Below are positions 59,147-64,000 of a stretch of DNA of 64,000 nucleotides, one piece after another; the stretch's first letter is position 1, and each line of letters starts with the position of its first letter. The position numbers and the translations under genes were made by a program. Below the pieces are notes generated by a model that made no database searches, was not told the DNA's origin, and saw only the letters and a list, made by a program, of their open reading frames with translations. This DNA is from Spirochaetaceae bacterium (GTDB lineage: Bacteria; Spirochaetota; Spirochaetia; SZUA-6; DRHE01), in NCBI GenBank assembly GCA_020353535.1, contig CP070696.1:1513822-1577821 (forward strand), read 5' to 3'.

Positions 59147-61042
59147 ATGTCCACCTACTCTGTTACCTTTATTCCCCAGAACAAATCGGTGCGGGTAGAG
59201 GCCGATACCAGCCTGCTGGAGGCGGCGCTGCGGGCCGGAATCACGATCAACAACCTATGCGGTGGCGACGGAATCTGCGGGCGCTGCAAGATGATCGTCA
59301 ACCAGGGCAAGGTTACCGGCAGGGTCTCTGCCAAGCTGACCCGGGACGAGATCCGCCGTGGTTTCGTACTGGCCTGTCAGACTCCGGTGGAAGACAACCT
59401 GGTGGTGGAAATCCCGGAAGAGACCTGGGCCAAAGAGAAGGTGGTAGCCGCGGCGGACGCAGCCCGCTTCAGGGATCTCACCGAGGGCTGGGAGTACGAG
59501 AAAGATCTGGAGCCTGCCCCTTTGGTCACCAAGGTGTACCTGGAGATCGAAGAGCCGGATCTGGCCAACAATATGGCCGACCACCAGCGGGTGGACGACG
59601 CTATCCGCAAAGCCCTCAAGTATCGCTCGATGCAGATGGGCTTGAAGATCATCAAGAACCTCCCCGAGATTCTTCGCATCAATGATTACAGAATCACCGC
59701 CACGGTGGGCCTGCGTCGGGACATAGCCGAGGTGATGAACATCGAGGGCGGAAACACCGCGGAGAGTAATTTCATGGCCGTGGTGGATATGGGTACGACC
59801 ACGATCGTAGCGCACCTGCTAAACACCAACACGATGGAGACCATCGACGCCCGGGCTTGTTTCAACTCTCAGGGGATCTACGGCCGGGAAGTGACCCGCC
59901 GTATGATCACAGCCGAGCAGAAGGGGGTGGAGGAACTGCAGAGGCTGCTGGTGGAGGACATCAACAGCCTGATCGACCAGCTGGCCGATGCCAACAACAT
60001 CAAGCTCAAGGACATTACAGCCGTGGTCTGTTCGGGAAATACAGCCATGGGCCATTTCCTGCTGGGCCTGTGCACCAAGAATATCCGCAGGAATCCCTAC
60101 GTGGCCACCACGGTCTCCCCGCCCCCGCTGCGAGCCGCGGAGGTTGGGCTGAATATAAATCCGAGAGGACTGCTGTACAGCCTTCCGGCGATCAGCGGCT
60201 GGGTCGGCAGCGACATCACCGCCGGTATCCTCTCCACCCGCATGAACGAACGGGAGGAGCTCAGCCTGCTGCTGGACATTGGAACAAATGGGGAGATCGT
60301 GATCGGGAACAAGGAGTGGCTTGTATCCGCATCAGCCTCCGCCGGACCGGCCCTGGAAGGGGCCAGTGTGGACTGCGGCATGCGGGCTGAGGCCGGAGCG
60401 GTGGAAAAGATCCACGTGGAAAACGGCGCGATCAAGTACCAAACCATCGACAACAAGCGACCCAAGGGCATCTGTGGATCCGGGATCATCGATGCGGTAG
60501 CAGTGCTCCTGGAACAGGGCTACATCAACCGCTCCGGTGTTTTCGTGGAGGAGGAGAAGCCGCGGGTCGAGATTGTGGACGGTTTGAAGCGCTACATCAT
60601 CGCCGACGGCAGGGAGACCGGTACCGGACATCCTGTGTATATCAGCGAATCAGATATCGAGAACGTGATCACCGCAAAGGCGGCGATCTTTGCAGCCATG
60701 AAGATCCTGTTGCGTCGTCTGGACCTGAGCTTCGAGGATATTCAGCGTTTCTGTATCGCCGGTGCCTTCGGCTCCTACATCAACATCGATCATGCGGTGG
60801 GCATCGGGCTGATACCCGATCTGGAGAGGAAAAGATTTGAGTTCGCCGGCAACACCTCGATCAAGGGGGCCAAGATCGTTGCCTTCTATAAGGAAGCTCT
60901 GTATAAGATCGAGAAGATCCGGGAGGACACCACCTATTACGATCTGATGGGTGCCAACGATTACGTGGAGGAGTTCCAGAAAGCGATGTTTCTACCCCAC
61001 ACGGACATTGAAATTTTTCACAGGAGCGTGAGTCTTGCCTAA
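59147..61042 (+). CDS. acsV: Corrinoid protein reductive activator AcsV
   Basis: A 631-residue RACE-type activator. N-terminal plant-type 2Fe-2S domain (NNLCGGDGICGRCKMIV, distal Cys in VLACQTP), a linker domain, then an ASKHA ATPase core (AVVDMGTTTIVAHLL, VVCSGNTAMGHFLLG, LLLDIGTNGEIVIG, IAGAFGSYINIDHAVGIGL). It re-reduces inactive Co(II) CFeSP to Co(I) using ATP. Placed between acsC and the CooC-like ATPase. It ends inside the TTG start of the next gene, an eight-base overlap. Confidence 0.93.
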   Translation: MSTYSVTFIPQNKSVRVEADTSLLEAALRAGITINNLCGGDGICGRCKMIVNQGKVTGRVSAKLTRDEIRRGFVLACQTPVEDNLVVEIPEETWAKEKVVAAADAARFRDLTEGWEYEKDLEPAPLVTKVYLEIEEPDLANNMADHQRVDDAIRKALKYRSMQMGLKIIKNLPEILRINDYRITATVGLRRDIAEVMNIEGGNTAESNFMAVVDMGTTTIVAHLLNTNTMETIDARACFNSQGIYGREVTRRMITAEQKGVEELQRLLVEDINSLIDQLADANNIKLKDITAVVCSGNTAMGHFLLGLCTKNIRRNPYVATTVSPPPLRAAEVGLNINPRGLLYSLPAISGWVGSDITAGILSTRMNEREELSLLLDIGTNGEIVIGNKEWLVSASASAGPALEGASVDCGMRAEAGAVEKIHVENGAIKYQTIDNKRPKGICGSGIIDAVAVLLEQGYINRSGVFVEEEKPRVEIVDGLKRYIIADGRETGTGHPVYISESDIENVITAKAAIFAAMKILLRRLDLSFEDIQRFCIAGAFGSYINIDHAVGIGLIPDLERKRFEFAGNTSIKGAKIVAFYKEALYKIEKIREDTTYYDLMGANDYVEEFQKAMFLPHTDIEIFHRSVSLA

Positions 61043-61802
61043 GAGTATAGCCGTCGCCGGCAAAGGAGGAACGGGAAAAACCACCATCGCCGCCCTGCTG
61101 ATTACCCAGCTGGTGCTCGCAAAACGAGGCCCGGTGTTGGCCATCGACGCGGATCCGGACAGCAATCTGGGGGACCTGCTGGGAGTCGAGCCGGAGCAGT
61201 CCATCGGGGACCTGCGGGAGGAAGTGCTCGACGCCATGAAGAAACTGCCCCCCGGGATGACAAAGGCCAACTACGTGGAAGCGGGTCTTCATCAGATCAT
61301 CGAGGAGGCCGACGGCTTCGATCTGATCACCATGGGCAGGGGAGAAGGTGCGGGCTGCTATTGCGCCCTCAACAACATGATCCGCAAGTTCTCCGACGAC
61401 CTTACCCCCTCGTATAACTGGGTGGTTATGGACAACGAGGCCGGGCTGGAGCACCTGAGCCGGCGAACAACCCGGAATATCGACGCTCTGCTGGTTGTGG
61501 TCAGCGACAATCCTCTTTCCCTGCGCTCGGCAGAGAAGATACAGGCCATCACCGACGATCTGGATACCAGGATCCGGCGCAAGTATATCGTCACCAATAT
61601 GATTCCCGATGCCAAGATGGAAACCTTCAAGCGGCGCCTGGAGCCGTTCCGGATTCCCCATTTGATCGATATTCCCTACGATTCTAATCTTGAAGAAGTC
61701 ATTTTCCAGGGTGAACTGCTTAAGAACTTGAACGGCTCCCCTATCATGAAAACCATTCAGACCATCATTGAGACTGTTGGAGGAGAAGATGCAAATTCCT
61801 GA
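61035..61802 (+). CDS. CooC/AcsF-type ATPase for CODH/ACS maturation
   Basis: A 255-residue P-loop ATPase (GKGGTGKTTIAALLITQL, AIDADPDSNLGDLLG) with the CooC-type C-x-C in GAGCYCALNNMIRKF. The start is TTG 61035 supported by AGGAG eight bases before it. Its position between acsV and acsD is that of acsF, whose product is thought to help nickel loading of ACS. The paralogue at 46468 carries the longer GGGGCACPEN motif, suggesting one maturase each for CODH and ACS. The assignment between them is inference. Confidence 0.88.
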   Translation: MPKSIAVAGKGGTGKTTIAALLITQLVLAKRGPVLAIDADPDSNLGDLLGVEPEQSIGDLREEVLDAMKKLPPGMTKANYVEAGLHQIIEEADGFDLITMGRGEGAGCYCALNNMIRKFSDDLTPSYNWVVMDNEAGLEHLSRRTTRNIDALLVVVSDNPLSLRSAEKIQAITDDLDTRIRRKYIVTNMIPDAKMETFKRRLEPFRIPHLIDIPYDSNLEEVIFQGELLKNLNGSPIMKTIQTIIETVGGEDANS

Positions 61803-62745
61803 CGTAACTGAAAAATGGACAGCCCCCATCAACACCGTCACCATCGGTGCAACCAAAGAGCAGGGGGGAACGCGAGCCAAGACGGTGACCGTGGGGGGGC
61901 AGACGACTCTCCCTTTTCTCACCTTCGAGGGGGAGCTCCCCCACAAGCCCGCGATCGCCGGTTTCGTGGCGGACACGCCACCGGAATGGCCCGATGTGTT
62001 GAAGCAGGCCATTGGCAAGGAGATCGACTCTCCTGTGGAATGGGCTCAGAAGTGTGTGCAGGAGTACAAGGTCGATCTGATCAGCCTCAAGCTGGTCGGG
62101 GCCGACCCGGCCGGCAAGGATGCCCCTCCGGAGGCCTGCGCCAAGGTGGTTGAGGACGTGCTCAAGGCCGTTGATGTACCCTTGATCCTCTGGGGCTGTG
62201 GGGATGATGAGAAGGACAACCTGGTGCTTCCCGACTGTTCCCAGGCAGCCAAGGGCGAGAACTGCCTGATCGGCTCGGCCAAGGAGACCAACTACCGCAC
62301 GGTGGTGGCGATCTGCAAGTCCGACAAGCACAAGATCATCGCAGAAGCACCAGTGGATATCAATATCGGCAAGCAGGTCAACATCCTACTTCAGGATGCG
62401 GGTTTCGACCTCAAAGATGTGATCATGTTTCAGACAACCGCGGCCCTGGGTTACGGCTTCGACTACGTGTACACGATTCTCGAGCGGGCTCGTATCGCCG
62501 GACTGAAAGGGGACAAGCTCATGGCCTGCCCCCAGATCTGCGACGTCGGCGGGGAGGTATGGCGCATTAAGGAGGCCGTGGTGGACGAAGACGTGCTGCC
62601 TGGATGGGGTAAGCTGGCCAAGCGCGGACCGATGTGGGAAGCCACCTGCGCCACGGTATACCTTCAGGCGGGGGCAGACATCCTGATCATGGCCCACCCC
62701 GAAGCCATCAAGAACGTACAGGCCAACATCGAGCAGTTTTCATAA
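61789..62745 (+). CDS. acsD: Corrinoid iron-sulfur protein small subunit
   Basis: A 318-residue CFeSP beta subunit (CODH/ACS delta), a TIM barrel that pairs with AcsC. ATG 61789 is chosen because GGAGGAGAAG precedes it directly; it overlaps the ATPase gene by 14 bases. Family segments: FEGELPHKPAIAGFVADTPPEWPD, DLISLKLVGADPAGKDAPPE, LILWGCGDDEKDN and AAKGENCLIGSAKETNYRT. The heterodimer shuttles the methyl-cobamide between AcsE and AcsB. Confidence 0.96.
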   Translation: MQIPDVTEKWTAPINTVTIGATKEQGGTRAKTVTVGGQTTLPFLTFEGELPHKPAIAGFVADTPPEWPDVLKQAIGKEIDSPVEWAQKCVQEYKVDLISLKLVGADPAGKDAPPEACAKVVEDVLKAVDVPLILWGCGDDEKDNLVLPDCSQAAKGENCLIGSAKETNYRTVVAICKSDKHKIIAEAPVDINIGKQVNILLQDAGFDLKDVIMFQTTAALGYGFDYVYTILERARIAGLKGDKLMACPQICDVGGEVWRIKEAVVDEDVLPGWGKLAKRGPMWEATCATVYLQAGADILIMAHPEAIKNVQANIEQFS

Positions 62746-62756
62746 AGGAGAGAATC

Positions 62757-63539
62757 ATGATATTTATCGGTGAACGAATCAACACGGGATTCAAGGACAT
62801 CAAAGCCGCGGTTGCCAACAAGGACGCCGATGTGCTTAAAAGTTGGGCGGTCAAGCAGACCAAGGCCGGCGCCACCTATCTCGATGTAAATCTGGGCGCT
62901 GTGTCGAACAAGCCCGAGGACCTCTGCTGGATGATCGAGCAGGTTCAGGCGGCTTCGGATCTGCCGATCTCCATCGATACCAACAAGCCCTCGATGCTCA
63001 AAGAAGCGGTGCCTCTGTGCAAGAAGCCGCCCCTGATCAACTCCACCACGGCGGTGGATGAGAAGATGGAGGATATGTTTCCCATCGTGGCTGAAGCCGG
63101 TGCTTCGATTATCGGTCTGGTAATGGATGAGGAGGGCAGCCCCAAGAGCGCGGACAAGCGGGTGGAGAATGCCGGTAAGCTGCTGGCCAAGGCTATGGAG
63201 TTCGGCATCAATCCGGAGCAGCTTTTCCTCGACCCTATTGTCATGCCCCTGAAGTACATGCAGGAGCAGGCCCAGGAAATCCTGGCGGCGGCCAACCAGT
63301 TTAAGCTGTTCAGCGATCCGCCGCCCCACATCGTCTGCGGGCTGTCCAACATCTCAAATGGCACCACCCAGAAGAAGTTGATCAACCGCACCTTCGCGGT
63401 CATGCTGGTGGCCAACGGGCTGGATGCGGTGATCTGCGATGTTACCGACGAGGATCTGGTGGACGCCCTGCTCACAGCCGAGCTGGTGATGAACAAGCAG
63501 ATCTATGCGGATAGTTACATAGAGGCCTTCCGCTCCTAG
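62757..63539 (+). CDS. acsE: 5-methyltetrahydrofolate:corrinoid iron-sulfur protein methyltransferase
   Basis: A 261-residue TIM-barrel pterin methyltransferase that moves the methyl group of 5-methyl-THF to the CFeSP. ATG 62757 has AAAGGAGAG upstream; the frame is open earlier but inside acsD. Motifs: IFIGERINTGFKDIK, AGATYLDVNLGAV, PISIDTNKPSML, LINSTTAVDEKMED, and GLSNISNGTTQKKLINR. The length is standard. It is the last gene of the acs operon; no obvious terminator follows in the 69 bases before rsgA. Confidence 0.96.
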   Translation: MIFIGERINTGFKDIKAAVANKDADVLKSWAVKQTKAGATYLDVNLGAVSNKPEDLCWMIEQVQAASDLPISIDTNKPSMLKEAVPLCKKPPLINSTTAVDEKMEDMFPIVAEAGASIIGLVMDEEGSPKSADKRVENAGKLLAKAMEFGINPEQLFLDPIVMPLKYMQEQAQEILAAANQFKLFSDPPPHIVCGLSNISNGTTQKKLINRTFAVMLVANGLDAVICDVTDEDLVDALLTAELVMNKQIYADSYIEAFRS

Positions 63540-63608
63540 AAGCAGAGCCCAACCATTACCGCATTAACCTACGGGATGCGTCGCAGCAGATCGTCTTTGT
63601 ATTGAATC

Positions 63609-64000
63609 ATGAATCTCATTCAATGGGGCTGGAACGCCTCATTTGAACAACAATTCGAGAAAATAAACAACGACGGTTCCTGTCTACCGGCACGGGTCAT
63701 CTATGCTCAACGACAGCGCTACAGGGTGGTCAGCGGGGAGGGAGTTTTTTCGGCCCGGGTGAGCGGGCGCTATCTCTATCTGGCGGGCTCGTCTGCCGAT
63801 TTCCCAACCGCCGGCGATTGGGTGGGTGTACGGATTGATAGAGAGGATACCAGCGCTAAAAACGTCGCGGTCATCCACTTCACCATCCCCCGCAGATCCT
63901 GGCTGTCCCGTAAAGTTGCCGGAGACAGGATCGAGGAGCAGCTGATCTGTGCCAATATCGACAGAGTTTTCTTGGTCGCTGGTTTGGATAGAGATTTCAA
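63609..64000 (+). CDS. rsgA: Ribosome small-subunit-dependent GTPase RsgA, 3'-truncated by window end
   Basis: The 5' 130 codons of rsgA. The start MNLIQWGWNASFEQQFEKIN, YRVVSGEGVFSARVSGR, DFPTAGDWVGVRID and RRSWLSRKVAGDRIEEQLICANIDRV in part match the OB-fold and the beginning of the circularly permuted GTPase domain. RsgA helps 30S maturation. The GTP-binding and zinc motifs lie beyond the window. Unrelated in function to the acs operon, so it probably marks its downstream border. Confidence 0.9.
   Translation, partial: MNLIQWGWNASFEQQFEKINNDGSCLPARVIYAQRQRYRVVSGEGVFSARVSGRYLYLAGSSADFPTAGDWVGVRIDREDTSAKNVAVIHFTIPRRSWLSRKVAGDRIEEQLICANIDRVFLVAGLDRDF

Noticed and set aside
60861..62018. Minus-strand open frame across acsV, the CooC-like gene and acsD
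   Set aside because: It spans three well-supported plus-strand genes and has no motif or start signal.
1..64000. CRISPR arrays, tRNA, rRNA, insertion sequences or prophage genes
   Set aside because: No regularly spaced repeats, cloverleaf-like CCA ends, transposase DDE motifs or phage structural genes were recognised in reading both strands. A covariance or HMM scan could still reveal diverged examples.

Overview
This window looks like chromosomal DNA of an anaerobic, diderm, fairly GC-rich bacterium that carries most of the Wood-Ljungdahl (reductive acetyl-CoA) pathway. The Wood-Ljungdahl content is certain from the sequence. The taxon is not. The mix of lipoproteins with lipoboxes, a GAF-PAS adenylate cyclase next to a HEAT-repeat protein, a split purH, folE2 and sugar-catabolic genes makes an acetogenic spirochaete or a related lineage my low-confidence guess.

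Layout. (1) 1-8.2 kb is a carbohydrate/sugar-acid region: two ABC permeases, then on the minus strand a Zn-dehydrogenase, FGGY kinase, D-2-hydroxyacid dehydrogenase and a decayed DapA-family gene, then an intact DapA-family aldolase, a YhcH/YjgK-type gene and a VapBC-like toxin-antitoxin pair. (2) 8.2-14.7 kb holds a URO-D-like protein, an adenylate cyclase, a HEAT-repeat protein, an unknown protein and CsaA. (3) 14.7-22.9 kb holds a MoxR/DUF58/membrane-protein operon, manA, a xylulokinase and a GPH sugar transporter. (4) 22.9-29.7 kb is a nucleotide/one-carbon block: purH split into two genes, a thymidylate-synthase-like gene, a lipoprotein, glyA, folE2, and a PlsY fused to a CTP-dependent lipid-kinase-like domain. 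(5) 29.7-35.3 kb holds a DUF1684 protein, a MATE exporter, a lipoprotein, a stump of a saccharopine-dehydrogenase-like gene, and an aldehyde:ferredoxin oxidoreductase with an SCP2-like C-terminal domain.

(6) 35.3-44.8 kb (minus strand) is a formate module: a Cys-type FdhA with NuoF-like and NuoE-like partners (HylABC-like, probably NAD(P)- and ferredoxin-linked), a formate/nitrite channel fused to an N-terminal response-regulator receiver domain, two further receiver proteins and a Cache-type histidine kinase. No DNA-binding output domain is present in this signalling set, so phosphorylation may act directly on formate transport. This is the most unusual finding.

(7) 44.9-63.5 kb (plus strand) is the Mo-cofactor/FDH maturation pair mobA-fdhD, then cooC, and, behind a strong promoter with an overlapping set of direct and inverted repeats, a long operon: cooS, a CooF-like ferredoxin, a 2Fe-2S protein, PAS, SpoIIE phosphatase, NuoE-like, NuoF-like, a short NuoG/HydA-like protein without H-cluster, acsB, acsC, acsV, a second CooC/AcsF-type ATPase, acsD and acsE. 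The middle genes are laid out like an electron-bifurcating HydABC hydrogenase operon whose hydrogenase catalytic domain is absent, placed between the CODH and ACS genes. The window ends in the 5' part of rsgA. No fhs, folD, metF, Rnf, hydrogenase active-site domain, CRISPR array, tRNA or rRNA was seen.
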